Assembly (NCBI RefSeq): GCF_000380165.1
Contig: NZ_KB904652.1
Location: forward strand, 62,001-126,000
Direction of reading: 5' to 3'
Length of the DNA: 64,000 nucleotides
From: Wenjunlia vitaminophila DSM 41686
GTDB lineage: Bacteria; Actinomycetota; Actinomycetes; Streptomycetales; Streptomycetaceae
The notes below the pieces were generated by a model, which was not told the origin of the DNA, did not search any database, and saw only the letters and a list, made by a program, of their open reading frames with translations. This document shows, in pieces, positions 8,986 through 18,814 of the stretch (position 1 is its first letter; the number at the start of each line of letters is the position of its first letter). The translations under genes were made by a program, and so were the position numbers.

Positions 8986-9442
8986 GTTGCGCGATGTACA
9001 GCGGCTCGCCGAGCTTCTCCACCAGGTCGAGCTGGGTCTCCAGGTAGTCGATGTGCTGCTCCTCGTCGGCGAGGATCGACTCGAAGATGTTCGCCGAGGT
9101 GACGTCGCCCTTGGCCCGCATCACGTCGATGCCGCGCCGCAGCCGGTCGATCGCCTCCAGCTCCACCTGCCGGTCGGCCTGGAACATCTCGGTGACGGTC
9201 TGCCCGACCCGAACGTGGAAGAGCCGCTGGTAGTTCGGCAGGCCCTCAAGGAACAGGATGCGGTCGGTGAGGACCTCCGCGTGCCGCATCTCCTCGATGG
9301 ACTCGTTCCGGGTGTGCTTGGCGAGCTTCGTCCAGCCGAAGTTCTCCTGCATCTTGGCGTGCAGGAAGTACTGGTTGATCGCGGTCAGCTCCGCGGTGAG
9401 CTGCTCGTTGAGGAATTCGATGACCTCGGGATCGCCCTGCAT
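8963..9442 (-). CDS. bfr: Bacterioferritin
   Basis: A 159-residue subunit of the 24-mer iron store. All ferroxidase ligands are present at E. coli numbering: Glu18, Glu51, His54, Glu94, Glu127 and His130. The haem ligand Met52 is also present, so this is a haem-binding bacterioferritin rather than a plain ferritin. Start ATG 9442 is preceded by GGAAGG; longer in-frame extensions have no family counterpart. The 3' end overlaps convergent bfd. Upstream to 9738 is a 296-base divergent region; a site at 9638-9656 looks only weakly like an iron box. Confidence 0.95.
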   Translation of the reverse strand: MQGDPEVIEFLNEQLTAELTAINQYFLHAKMQENFGWTKLAKHTRNESIEEMRHAEVLTDRILFLEGLPNYQRLFHVRVGQTVTEMFQADRQVELEAIDRLRRGIDVMRAKGDVTSANIFESILADEEQHIDYLETQLDLVEKLGEPLYIAQLIEQPAS

Positions 9443-9738
9443 GGTGCGTGCCTTCCTGAATCCTGTCGGTAGCCATCTGAAACCGTCTGGTCCGGTCGGG
9501 ACCCGGTCAGGAGCCTGTCCGAAAAATCGCGCGCAAAGCCCCCGAGAAACCGGGGACCCGCCGGTTTCCTTCCGGCCGTCGTCACTGTCTGGGCGCATCT
9601 TCGCACTCTTCAGAAAATGCTTCCAGTAAGTGCGGGCTTAGTATGGGTTGCCTTAAAGGTGCGTCATTTCGGACTTGACGTGCTTGGCATGCTTGGGGTG
9701 CCGTGCGGGCCGTCCGACCCGTCTGTCACCATGGAGCC

Positions 9739-10371
9739 ATGGGGCAGTCCGAACGCGAAGAGGGATCGGCCCAGCGGGCGGGCGAGCTTCCCCCTGGCCA
9801 GCGCCTGCAACGGGGCTGGCCGGTCCTGCACTACGGCCCGGTACCGAGGTTCAAACCCGACCGCTGGGAGCTCCAGGTCTTCGGGGCCACGGCCTCGGGG
9901 GGCAAGTACGCGTGGAACCACGAGGAGTTCTCGGCGTTGCCGCGCACCACCGTCGTCGGCGACTTCCACTGTGTCACCCGGTTCTCCATGCTGGACGTGG
10001 AGTGGAGCGGTGTGTCCGCCGGGGAGATCCTGAAGCTCGCGCCCCCGGCGGCAGGGGTGAGCCACGTCATGGTGTGGGCGGAGTACGGGTTCAGCTCCAA
10101 CCTGCGCCTCGCCGACTTCGCCGACCCCTCCACGATCCTGGCCACCCACCGGGGCGGGGATCCGCTCACCGTCGAGCACGGCTTCCCGGTCCGGATGGTC
10201 GTTCCGCACCTGTACGCCTGGAAGGGGCCGAAATGGGTCCGTGGCGTGGAGTACATGGTCACCGACCGCCGCGGGTTCTGGGAGGAACGCGGCTACCACA
10301 ACATCGGTGACCCGTGGCGCGAGCAGCGCTACTCCTACCAGGAGGAGCCGGGGGACGGCCCGGAGCTCTGA
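9739..10371 (+). CDS. Molybdopterin-dependent oxidoreductase, sulfite oxidase fold
   Basis: A 210-residue cytosolic protein of the YuiH/sulfite-oxidase-like family. It has only the molybdopterin domain, without the dimerisation or haem domains of full sulfite oxidases. The molybdenum-coordinating Cys is in DFHCVTRFSMLD. Further family blocks are MVWAEYGFSSNL and FPVRMVVPHLYAWKGPKWV, plus a C-terminal FWEERGYHN typical of the group. The substrate is unknown. The start is ATG 9739 (MGQSERE), although the Shine-Dalgarno (GGAG) is too close; an upstream in-frame start at 9703 is possible. It is convergent with nfo, 23 bases away. Confidence 0.82.
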   Translation: MGQSEREEGSAQRAGELPPGQRLQRGWPVLHYGPVPRFKPDRWELQVFGATASGGKYAWNHEEFSALPRTTVVGDFHCVTRFSMLDVEWSGVSAGEILKLAPPAAGVSHVMVWAEYGFSSNLRLADFADPSTILATHRGGDPLTVEHGFPVRMVVPHLYAWKGPKWVRGVEYMVTDRRGFWEERGYHNIGDPWREQRYSYQEEPGDGPEL

Positions 10372-10394
10372 CGCCCCGCGGCGCAGTTCCCCGG

Positions 10395-11315
10395 TCAGCC
10401 CTCCGGTGACCGTTCGCGGAGCCCCTTCAGGGTGGCGACGTCCGCGGCGTGCCTGTCCTGCGGGCCGGGGGTCTCCACGGTCAACGGCACGCCCTCGGTC
10501 GCCGGGTGGGCGAACAGCTCGCGGAACGGGTCGGCGCCGATCCGGCCCGCGCCGATGTTCTCATGCCGGTCCAGGTGGGAGGAGAGGCCCGCCTTGGAGT
10601 CGTTGGCATGGACCAGCCCGAGCCGGCCGACGCCCACGGTGTCCACCAGGGCGTCCAGGGTCCGCCCGACCCCGCCGGGGGCGGCGAGGTCGTGGCCGGC
10701 GGCGAACAGGTGGCAGGTGTCCAGGCAGACCCCGACCCGAGGGTGCCCCTCGAGCGCCTCGAGGTAGGGCCCCAGGTCCTCCACCCGGGAGCACAGGGAG
10801 AAGCCCTGCCCGGCGGTGGGCTCGAGCAGCAGCCGGGGCGAGTCGTCCTGGTCCAGCTCGTCGAGCAACGGCAGCAGCCGCTCGCGGACCTGCGCCAGCG
10901 CGACCTCCCTGCTCCTCCCGCCGGTCGCGGAGCCGGTGTGCACCACCACGCCCCGGGCGCCGATGACGTGGGCCCGGCGCAGCGAGTGCCGCAGCGACAG
11001 CACCGACGCCAGGACGGTGGCCTCGGTGTGCGAGCCCAGGTTGATCAGGTAGGGGGCGTGCACGAACGCCGGGATCGACTCGGTGAGGCAGGACGCCTTG
11101 AACAGCTCGTCCTCGGCCGGGTCGCCGGCCGGGGTGGCCCAGCTCCGCGGGTTGGCGACGAACACCTGCACCGTCTCGGCGCCCATCCGCCGGGCGTAGG
11201 CGAGGCCGGCGGTGGCCAGGCCACCGGCCACCGGGACATGACCGCCGACGGGGTTGCGCCGGTGCCCGTCGCCGCCCGTGGTCGCCGGCCGTCGGGCCGG
11301 GTCGCCCCCGGTCAC
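10395..11315 (-). CDS. nfo: Deoxyribonuclease IV (AP endonuclease, Nfo family)
   Basis: Cleaves DNA 5' of abasic sites and trims damaged 3' ends in base excision repair. This TIM-barrel enzyme shows the zinc-site blocks FVHAPYLINLGS, LLEPTAG, VCLDTCHLFAAGHD, HANDSK, LDRHENIG and LTVETPG. The N-terminal GGHVPVAGGL matches the usual family start. The GTG at 11315 overlaps the stop of the kinase gene in a GTGA junction, so translation is probably coupled to the kinase. That start adds ~25 residues before the conserved GGHVPVAGG, compared with family members that begin almost directly at it. Confidence 0.88.
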   Translation of the reverse strand: MTGGDPARRPATTGGDGHRRNPVGGHVPVAGGLATAGLAYARRMGAETVQVFVANPRSWATPAGDPAEDELFKASCLTESIPAFVHAPYLINLGSHTEATVLASVLSLRHSLRRAHVIGARGVVVHTGSATGGRSREVALAQVRERLLPLLDELDQDDSPRLLLEPTAGQGFSLCSRVEDLGPYLEALEGHPRVGVCLDTCHLFAAGHDLAAPGGVGRTLDALVDTVGVGRLGLVHANDSKAGLSSHLDRHENIGAGRIGADPFRELFAHPATEGVPLTVETPGPQDRHAADVATLKGLRERSPEG

Positions 11316-13315
11316 CGGACGGTGAGGTCGATGGTGGTACCCCTGGGCTTGAGGGAGCCGCCGCCCGGGGACTGCCGCCACACCTTGTCGTCGCCGAACA
11401 GGGGCAGGGCGTCGAACACGTCCACCTCGAAGCCGGCGTCCTCCAGGATCTGCCGGGCCTCGCCCTGCTTCTTGCCCTTGACGTCGGGCACCTCGAAGAG
11501 CTGCGGGCCCTTGGAGACGGTCAGGGTGACGCTACTGCCCTCGGCCGACGTGGCGCCGGCGTCGGGGGTCTGGGCGGCCACCGACCCCTTGTCTACGTCG
11601 TCGGAGTAGACCTCGTCCCCCGCGGTGCGCAGCTCCAGGCCGGCGTCGGCCAGCTCCTGACGGGCCTCCTCCAGCGTCAGGCCCACCAGGTCGGGCACGT
11701 CCACCGGTGCGCCCCTGCTGATCACCAGGCTGACCGGGGCGTCCGGCTTGAGCCGGGTGCCGGCAGCCGGCTCCGTGCCGATGACCCGGCCCCTGGGCAC
11801 CGTGTCGCTGAACGCGGTGCGCTCGGTGCCGACGGTCAGCCGCGCCTCCTCCAGCACCCGCTCGGCGTCCCGTTTGCGGTCCCCGGCCACCTTGGGCACG
11901 TCGATGCGTTCCGGGCCCTTGGAGACGGCGACGGTGACGGTGCCCCCGTTGCGGACGCGCTCACCGTTGCGCGGGTCGGTGGAGACGACCTTGCCGACGG
12001 GGATGGTCTCGCTGAACACCTCGGTGAACTCCGCGTCCAGGCCGGAGTCCTCCAGCTCCGCCTCGGCCGCCACCCGGGACAGGCCGAGCACGCTCGGGGT
12101 GGAGGTGTAGCGGCCGACCCCGATGAACCAGACCACGGCGCCGATGCCGACCAGGGCGGCCACGGCGGCGAACACCGCGAGCAGGCCGCGGCGGGAGGCG
12201 AAGCGGGACGGGGCGGGCAGCGGGCCGACGGGGTGGTCGGCGGCCTCGGCCCGGCGCCCGGCCAGCTCGGGAGGGAGCTGGAGCCGGGAGGTGCGGTTCA
12301 GCGGCTCGGCCCCGTCCGGCGACGGCCCGCCCGGCCCCGACCCCGCCGCTGCGCCGGTCGCCGCCGCGGTGGGCGGGGTGACCGGGGTGCGGCGCAGCCG
12401 GGTGGTGTGGGTGTCGCCCGCGGGCCGGGTGGCGGCGGTGGGCGGCTCGGCGTCCAACTGCGCCGGGCTCAGGCTCCGCCGCGCGGCCTGGAGCAGGGCG
12501 AGCAGCTCCACCGCGTCGCCGGGGCGGTCCGCCGCGGAGCGGGCCGCCGCCCGGGTGACCAGCTCGTCCAGCTCCGGGGCGAGCCCGGGGACCAGGCGGG
12601 AGGGCGGCGGCACGTCGTGGTTGAGGTGCCGGTAGATGACCTGCACGGCGGTGTCGCCCTCGTGCGGTTTGCTGCCCGTCAGCATCTCGTGGAGCATCAC
12701 GCCGCAGGCGTACACGTCCGAGCGGGCGTCCACGTTGCCGTGCTCGACCTGCTCGGGGGAGAGGTACGACACGGTGCCGATGACCGAGCCCGCCGTGGTG
12801 GTGGCGGTGGCCGAGCCGACCGCGCGGACCAGTCCGAAGTCGGCGACCTTGACCCGTCCGTCGTCGCCGATGAGCACGTTCTCCGGCTTGACGTCGCGGT
12901 GCACCAGGCCGGAGCGGTGGGCGGCGCCGAGCGCGGCCAGGATCGGCTCCAGGATGTCCAGGGCGGCCCGCGGGTGCAGCGCACCGCGCTCACGGAGGAT
13001 GTCCCGCAGGGTGCACCCGGCGACGTACTCCATGGCCAGGAAGACGTAGGAGCCGTCGGTGCCCTGGTCGTGGACACCGACCACGTTGGGGTGGGAGAGC
13101 CGGGCGACGGCCTTGGCCTCGCGGATGAACCGGTCCACGAACCCCTGGTCCGAGGCGAGCGCCGGGTGCATCACCTTCAGGGCGAGCTCCCGGTCCAGTC
13201 GGGTGTCCAGCGCACGGTAAACCGTCGCCATCCCGCCCACGGCGATCCGCGCCCCTACCCGGTAGCGGCCGTCAAGCGTCTGCCCGACCAAGGGGTCGTT
13301 CACGGTCGTATCCAC
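11312..13315 (-). CDS. pknL: Ser/Thr protein kinase with four PASTA domains (PknL/PknB-like)
   Basis: A transmembrane eukaryotic-type kinase. The kinase domain spans ~17-280 with Lys47, the HRDVKPEN catalytic loop (Asp141) and ADFG (158-161). A Pro/Ala/Thr-rich linker follows, then a single membrane segment near 378-400. Four extracellular PASTA domains fill ~406-667 and would bind peptidoglycan fragments or lipid II. Its position beside DAHP synthase, an Rv2175c-like gene and the division cluster mirrors M. tuberculosis pknL (Rv2176), hence the symbol; by domain content PknB is the other candidate. GTG 13315 follows TAGACT at leaderless spacing. nfo is coupled downstream by a 4-base overlap. 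Confidence 0.93.
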   Translation of the reverse strand: MDTTVNDPLVGQTLDGRYRVGARIAVGGMATVYRALDTRLDRELALKVMHPALASDQGFVDRFIREAKAVARLSHPNVVGVHDQGTDGSYVFLAMEYVAGCTLRDILRERGALHPRAALDILEPILAALGAAHRSGLVHRDVKPENVLIGDDGRVKVADFGLVRAVGSATATTTAGSVIGTVSYLSPEQVEHGNVDARSDVYACGVMLHEMLTGSKPHEGDTAVQVIYRHLNHDVPPPSRLVPGLAPELDELVTRAAARSAADRPGDAVELLALLQAARRSLSPAQLDAEPPTAATRPAGDTHTTRLRRTPVTPPTAAATGAAAGSGPGGPSPDGAEPLNRTSRLQLPPELAGRRAEAADHPVGPLPAPSRFASRRGLLAVFAAVAALVGIGAVVWFIGVGRYTSTPSVLGLSRVAAEAELEDSGLDAEFTEVFSETIPVGKVVSTDPRNGERVRNGGTVTVAVSKGPERIDVPKVAGDRKRDAERVLEEARLTVGTERTAFSDTVPRGRVIGTEPAAGTRLKPDAPVSLVISRGAPVDVPDLVGLTLEEARQELADAGLELRTAGDEVYSDDVDKGSVAAQTPDAGATSAEGSSVTLTVSKGPQLFEVPDVKGKKQGEARQILEDAGFEVDVFDALPLFGDDKVWRQSPGGGSLKPRGTTIDLTVR

Positions 13316-13322
13316 GCCGAGG

Positions 13323-13328
13323 AGTCTA
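13323..13328 (-). promoter_or_regulatory. -10 element of the kinase gene (leaderless)
   Basis: TAGACT on the minus strand is followed by exactly seven bases and then GTG 13315. No Shine-Dalgarno is present between them. Confidence 0.5.
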
Positions 13329-13463
13329 CGAGCCGGCCCTGTCCCGAACGACTGTGCGCGCGGCTTGTGGTGGGGTCGCCGACGATCTGTGCCGGAATCT
13401 TGACACTTCCCCGGGGCCCGGCGGGAACGGCCGCTGGACGCGGGCCGGGCGGTGCCGGAGGGC

Positions 13464-14522
<1,059 letters not shown>

Positions 14523-14526
<4 letters not shown>

Positions 14527-15752
14527 GGCGCTACTCCCTGCGGTGGGTGGGACTCGAGTGGCTGGGCACCGGGGACGCCCCGGGCCGCGGCGGGGGAGGG
14601 CCCGGGCTCCGGGAGGAAACGGCCGGGGCTGAACGGAGCGGCCTGCTCCGGGACCTCGCCGGTGGTGAGGACGTGGGCCATCACGTCACCGGTGACCGGG
14701 GTGAGCAGGATGCCGTTGCGGTGGTGACCGGTGGCCAGCAGCAGCCCGGGCAGCGCGGTGGGGCCGAGTAGCGGCGCGTTGTCAGGGGAGCCGGGGCGCA
14801 GGCCCGCCCGGGTCTCGACCAGGGGCAGTTCGGTGATGCCGGGGACCAGCTCGTGGGCGTCGCGCAGCAACTCGTAGACGCCGCCCGCGGTGACCGTGGT
14901 GTCCTCCCCGAGCTCCTCGGAGGTTGCGCCGACGACCAGCTCGCCGTTGACCCGGGGCACCAGGTACACGCTCCCGCCGCGGACCACGGCCCGCACGGTC
15001 CGGGACAGGAACGGGGCCAGGGGCCCGGGGACCCGGAGCCGCAGCACCTGGCCCTTCACCGGGCGGACCGGCGGCAGCACCCCGGCGGGCAGGCCGGCGA
15101 GCCGCCCGCTGCCGCTCCCCGCGGCGAGCACCACCTGGCCGGCGGACAGGGTGTCGCCGTCGTCGGTGGTGACCCCCGTGGCGCGGCCCCCGGCCACCTC
15201 CACCCGCGCCGCGGTGGCGCGCCGCAGCACCACCCCGGCCCGCTCGCAGGCGGTGAGCAGCGCCGCCACCAGCCGGCGCGGGTCCACCTGGTGGTCGCCG
15301 TCCACCCGCAGCCCGCCGTGCACCCCGGGGGCGAGCATGGGCTCGAGACGACGGCACTCCCGGCCGTTCAGCCAGGTCGCGTCGAGGCCCAGGGAGCCCT
15401 GGAAGGCGTGCAGCTCGCGGAGTTGGGCGCGGTCGTCGGCGTCGAGCGCCACGAACAGCGTGCCGCAGGCGCGGTAGCCGCAGTCGTCCCCGGTGACCTC
15501 CCCGAGTTCGGCGAGGAACGAGGGGTAGCGCTCGGCCGAGGCGAGGTTCAGGCGGAACAGCTCCTGCTCCCCGTACTGGAGTTCGGAGACGGCCGCCAGC
15601 ATGCCCGCCGCCACCAGCGCCGCGCCCCCGCCAGGAGCCGGGTCGAGCACCGTGACCCGCAGCCCTCGCAGTGCCGTGCGCCAGGCGGTGACGAGACCGA
15701 TGACGCCTCCGCCGACCACCACCACGTCGGGGTGGCCCGCCACGTGTCCCAT
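14523..15752 (-). CDS. thiO: Glycine oxidase ThiO
   Basis: A FAD-dependent oxidase that converts glycine to the imine used by ThiG. The N-terminal dinucleotide motif is VVVGGGVIGLVTAW. Later blocks are VLAAGSGSGRLAGLP, the substrate-domain VRPVKGQVLRLR and the C-terminal FAD motif LATGHHRNGILLTPVTG. A Pro-rich tail of about 45 residues follows. ATG 15752 is preceded by GGAGG that lies at the 3' edge of the TPP riboswitch. Ligand binding could therefore mask the ribosome site. It is the first gene of the thiazole operon. Confidence 0.93.
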
Positions 15753-15762
15753 GGGGGAACCT

Positions 15763-15853
15763 GCCTCCCTTCGCCGGCATGACCCGGATCAGGTTCGTAC
15801 GGTCAGGGGCCGCCCAGCCCCACTCTCAGCCCGGTTGCGCCCGGGCTCCCGCG
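15763..15853 (-). promoter_or_regulatory. TPP riboswitch (THI element)
   Basis: On the minus strand the conserved blocks are CTGAGAGTG, GAACCTGATCCGGGTCATGCC and GCGAAGGGAG in the standard order and spacing. Two short stems (around GCCCGGGC and GGGGCTGGGC) lie between. It ends ~11 bases before thiO. The ribosome-binding GGAGG is in its 3' strand, suggesting translational control, which is an inference. Confidence 0.95.
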
Positions 15854-16064
15854 GATGTCCTGCCCCCACAGTAGTCCCTGGGGCGGGGACGGCGAACGGC
15901 AGGACGCCGCTCGCCGGGCCGCCCGCGACCGCCACCAGCGTGGTGCGGGTGTGCTTCAGTGCCGGACTAGCCAAGATCTAAGCGAACCGCCTGTACTTCG
16001 GGGTACCACCCTCGTGACCCGGGGGCGAACCACGGCGGATCGACCTACGGCGAAGGAGCGGCGG

Positions 16065-17255
16065 ATGCAGCGGATTGTGGTGGTCGGGGCCGGGATGGCC
16101 GGGGCGCTGACGGCCGTGAGCCTGCGCGAGGAGGGCTTCGACGGGCAGCTCACGCTGGTGGGTGAGGAGGCGCACCCGCCGTACGACCGGCCCCCGCTGT
16201 CGAAGGGGCTGCTGCTCGGCACCGTGGACAGCTCGGCGTTCGACATCGACTTCGACGCGCTCGGGGTGGAGTTGCTGCTGGGCCGCAGGGCCGTGGAGCT
16301 GCGGCCGTCCGCGCACACCCTGATCACCGACGGGGGCCCGGTGCCGTACGACCGGCTGGTGCTGGCCACCGGCGCGGAGCCGCTGCTCCTGCCGGGCGGT
16401 GAACAGGCCCCCGGGACGTACCTGCTGCGCACCCTGGACGACGCGGTGGCGCTGCGGCCGGTGCTCCGCCGGGCCGGCAGGGTGGTGGCGGTCGGCGCCG
16501 GCTGGATCGGTGCCGAGTTCGCCACCGCGGCACGCCAGGCCGGGTGCGCGGTCACCGTGGTCGAGGCGGCGGGCTCCCCACTGGCCGGGGCGCTGCCCGG
16601 GGAACTCGGGGAGCTGATGCGCCCCTGGTACGCCGAGGCCGGGGTGGAGCTGCTGACCGACACCAAGGTGGCCGGGGTGGAGCAGGGCGCGGTCAGGCTC
16701 GTGGACGGGCAGCGGTTGCCGGCGGACGCGGTGGTGGTGGGCATCGGGGCCCGCCCGGCCACCGGCTGGCTCGCCGGGTCCGGGGTGGAGCTCGGCGCCG
16801 ACCGTTCCGTGCTCGCCGACGACCGGCTGCGCACCTCGGTGCCCGACGTCTTCGCGGTGGGCGACTGCGCCTCGTTCCCGTCCGCCCGCTACCGGGCCCG
16901 GCTGCTGGTGCACCACTGGGACAACGCGGTCCAGGGCCCCAAGACCGTGGCGGCGAACCTGCTCGGCGCCGACACGGTCTACGACCCGGTGCCGTACTTC
17001 TGGTCCGAGCAGTTCGGGCGGTTCGTGCAGTACGCCGGCCACCACGGGACGGCCGACGAGCTGCTGCTGCGGGGGAACCCCGACGAGCCGGCCTGGTCCG
17101 CGTGCTGGCTGAGGGACGGGGTCCTGGTGGCCCTGCTGGCCGTCGGCCGGCCCCGGGACCTCGCCCAGGGGCGCAAGCTGATCGAGCGCGGCGCGGCGCT
17201 CGACCGTCAGCGCGCCGCGGACCCGTCGGTGCCGCTGAAGTCGGCGGTGTGCTGA
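16065..17255 (+). CDS. FAD-dependent ferredoxin/rubredoxin reductase-type oxidoreductase
   Basis: A 396-residue flavoprotein that transfers electrons from NAD(P)H to a small iron-sulfur protein or similar partner. The FAD motif is VVVGAGMAGALTAVSLREEG at 4-23. The loop DRPPLSKGLL follows, then the NAD(P)-binding GAGWIGAEFATAARQAG, the VFAVGDCASF second FAD motif and a C-terminal reductase domain beginning at HHWDNAVQGP. ATG 16065 has GAAGGAG upstream; longer frames run into the divergent thi leader. It is divergent from the thiamine operon. No ferredoxin or P450 gene is adjacent, so the partner is unknown. Confidence 0.87.
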   Translation: MQRIVVVGAGMAGALTAVSLREEGFDGQLTLVGEEAHPPYDRPPLSKGLLLGTVDSSAFDIDFDALGVELLLGRRAVELRPSAHTLITDGGPVPYDRLVLATGAEPLLLPGGEQAPGTYLLRTLDDAVALRPVLRRAGRVVAVGAGWIGAEFATAARQAGCAVTVVEAAGSPLAGALPGELGELMRPWYAEAGVELLTDTKVAGVEQGAVRLVDGQRLPADAVVVGIGARPATGWLAGSGVELGADRSVLADDRLRTSVPDVFAVGDCASFPSARYRARLLVHHWDNAVQGPKTVAANLLGADTVYDPVPYFWSEQFGRFVQYAGHHGTADELLLRGNPDEPAWSACWLRDGVLVALLAVGRPRDLAQGRKLIERGAALDRQRAADPSVPLKSAVC

Positions 17256-17397
17256 AGCCCGGTGGTGTGCTGAGGACCGGTGGTGGCCGGGGCCGTCCTG
17301 GCGCCATCCCGCGGTGCGCCACCGGTCAGCGAGGTGGTCGGTCGCGGCGCGGGCCGTCATGACCCCGGAAGTCGGACCGGGATGGCACGCTTGTCAC

Positions 17398-17763
17398 GTG
17401 ACCGAGATCGACGCAAAGACCGAAGCACTCGTGGATTCCTGGCTCACGCTCCCGGAGATCGCGGAGCGACTGGGCGTGGAAGTGACACGGGTCCGCCAGA
17501 TGGTCAAGGAAGGCCAGCTCATCGCGGTGCGCCGGGGGGAGAACCGAGCCCTTCACGTGCCCGCGGCTTTCATCGCCGCCGACAAGGTGGTCAAGGGTCT
17601 GGTCGGCACGCTGACCCTGCTGAGGGACGACGGATTCAGCGACGAGGAAGCGCTGGAGTGGCTGTTCACCGAGGACCCCACGCTGCCGGGCACGCCCGCC
17701 CAGGCGCTGCGGGAGAACCGCGGCACGGAGGTGAAGCGCCGCGCCCAGGCGCTGGCGCTGTGA
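17398..17763 (+). CDS. Rv2175c-like DNA-binding protein
   Basis: A 121-residue protein with an N-terminal helix-turn-helix ([25 protein letters not shown], ~18-42) and a C-terminal helical Rv2175c domain ending in KRRAQALAL. In M. tuberculosis Rv2175c is a DNA-binding substrate of the kinase PknL. Here the PASTA kinase gene lies about 4 kb away on the other strand, so the pairing is preserved but not contiguous. The start GTG 17398 (VTEIDAK) is chosen because upstream frame lacks conservation; there is no clear Shine-Dalgarno. Its target genes are unknown. Confidence 0.82.
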   Translation: MTEIDAKTEALVDSWLTLPEIAERLGVEVTRVRQMVKEGQLIAVRRGENRALHVPAAFIAADKVVKGLVGTLTLLRDDGFSDEEALEWLFTEDPTLPGTPAQALRENRGTEVKRRAQALAL

Positions 17764-17792
17764 GCGCCCCGCCGACCCGCTGAGCCGTCCCT

Positions 17793-17818
17793 GCGGGGGC
17801 CGGCCGCCCGGCCCCCGC
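17793..17818 (+). terminator. Hairpin terminator after the Rv2175c-like gene
   Basis: Perfect 11-bp arms GCGGGGGCCGG and CCGGCCCCCGC with a 4-base loop. The remainder of the gap to 18040 is GC-rich (over 80%) with nothing else recognisable. Confidence 0.6.
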
Positions 17819-18040
17819 CCGTTCCCGCCGGGAACTCCCCGACCGTTCGCTCCCCACGGCCCGCCTCCCGGGCCCCGGCCCCCGCACGCCCGCCGCACGC
17901 GCCGGCGCGGGACCGCGGGGCCCGTTTCCCCCGCCCGCCCGGTTGCGGCACAGTGGCCCGGGCGCGTTCCGACCGGCCGCGCCCGCCGTCCCACCCCTCA
18001 CGTCGGCCGCCCGGCCGGCCCCCGACCCAGGAGCACCCCC

Positions 18041-18724
18041 GTGACGTCCACCCCGTCCCCTTCGGCTGCCACGGACCGCGAACTGCTCGCCGACGCCCGG
18101 CTCTACCTGTGCACCGACGCCAGGACCCGCCAAGGTGACCTCCCCGAGTTCCTCGACGCGGTGCTCGGGGCCGGGGTGGACATCGTCCAACTCCGGCAGA
18201 AGGGCCTCGAGGCCCGGGAGGAACTGGACCACCTGCGGGTCTTCGCCGACGCCGCCCGCCGACACGGGAGGCTGCTCGCGGTGAACGACCGGGCTGACCT
18301 GGCGCACGCCGCCCGACCCGCGGTGCTCCACCTCGGACAGGACGACCTGCCGGTGCCCGCGGCCCGGGCCGTGGTCGGCGAGCGGATGCTGGTCGGCCGC
18401 TCCACCCACGCACCGGCCGAGGTGGACGAGGCCCTGGTGGAGCCGGGCGTGGACTACTTCTGCACCGGCCCGGTGTGGCCGACCCCGACCAAGCCGGGCC
18501 GTCCGGCGCCGGGCCTCGACCTGGTGCGGTACGCCGCCGGGCTGCGCCCGGCCCGCCCCTGGTTCGCCATCGGCGGCATCGACGCCCACAACCTCGACCA
18601 GGTGCTGGACGCCGGCGCCCGCCGGGTGGTGGTGGTCCGGGCGATCACCGAGGCGGACGACCCGGCGGCCGCCACGGCGGAACTGGCCCGGCGGCTCCGG
18701 GAGCGGGGACCGCTCGAGGACTGA
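18041..18724 (+). CDS. thiE: Thiamine-phosphate synthase
   Basis: Couples the pyrimidine and thiazole moieties to thiamine phosphate. This TIM-barrel protein has the family blocks [59 protein letters not shown] and FAIGGID. At 227 residues it is normal length with a short N-terminal extension. GTG 18041 follows CCAGGAG at good spacing. It lies 2.3 kb from the thiOSG operon in the opposite orientation and has no visible TPP riboswitch of its own, so regulation may differ. Confidence 0.93.
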   Translation: MTSTPSPSAATDRELLADARLYLCTDARTRQGDLPEFLDAVLGAGVDIVQLRQKGLEAREELDHLRVFADAARRHGRLLAVNDRADLAHAARPAVLHLGQDDLPVPAARAVVGERMLVGRSTHAPAEVDEALVEPGVDYFCTGPVWPTPTKPGRPAPGLDLVRYAAGLRPARPWFAIGGIDAHNLDQVLDAGARRVVVVRAITEADDPAAATAELARRLRERGPLED

Positions 18725-18801
18725 TCCACCGCGGACACAGCCCGCGCACCCACACCGTGAGACGCCCCGGCGCGGATTTCCCGCCGGCTCCGTCCGGTGG
18801 C

Positions 18802-18807
18802 TAGCCT
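18802..18807 (+). promoter_or_regulatory. -10 element of metF (leaderless)
   Basis: TAGCCT, then exactly seven bases, then ATG 18815. Confidence 0.55.
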
Positions 18808-18814
18808 TCCTGAC

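Noticed and set aside
9638-9656. Possible second iron box between bfr and the molybdenum oxidoreductase (TTAGTATGGGTTGCCTTAA)
   Set aside because: Only 12 of 19 positions match the consensus and the core AGG/CCT symmetry is broken; too weak to call.
15978-17360. Long minus-strand frame opposite the ferredoxin reductase
   Set aside because: His/Gln/Arg-rich antisense shadow; the plus-strand gene has FAD and NAD motifs and a good ribosome site.
17764-18040. Possible RNA gene between the Rv2175c-like gene and thiE
   Set aside because: Apart from one terminator hairpin the stretch is featureless GC-rich DNA.
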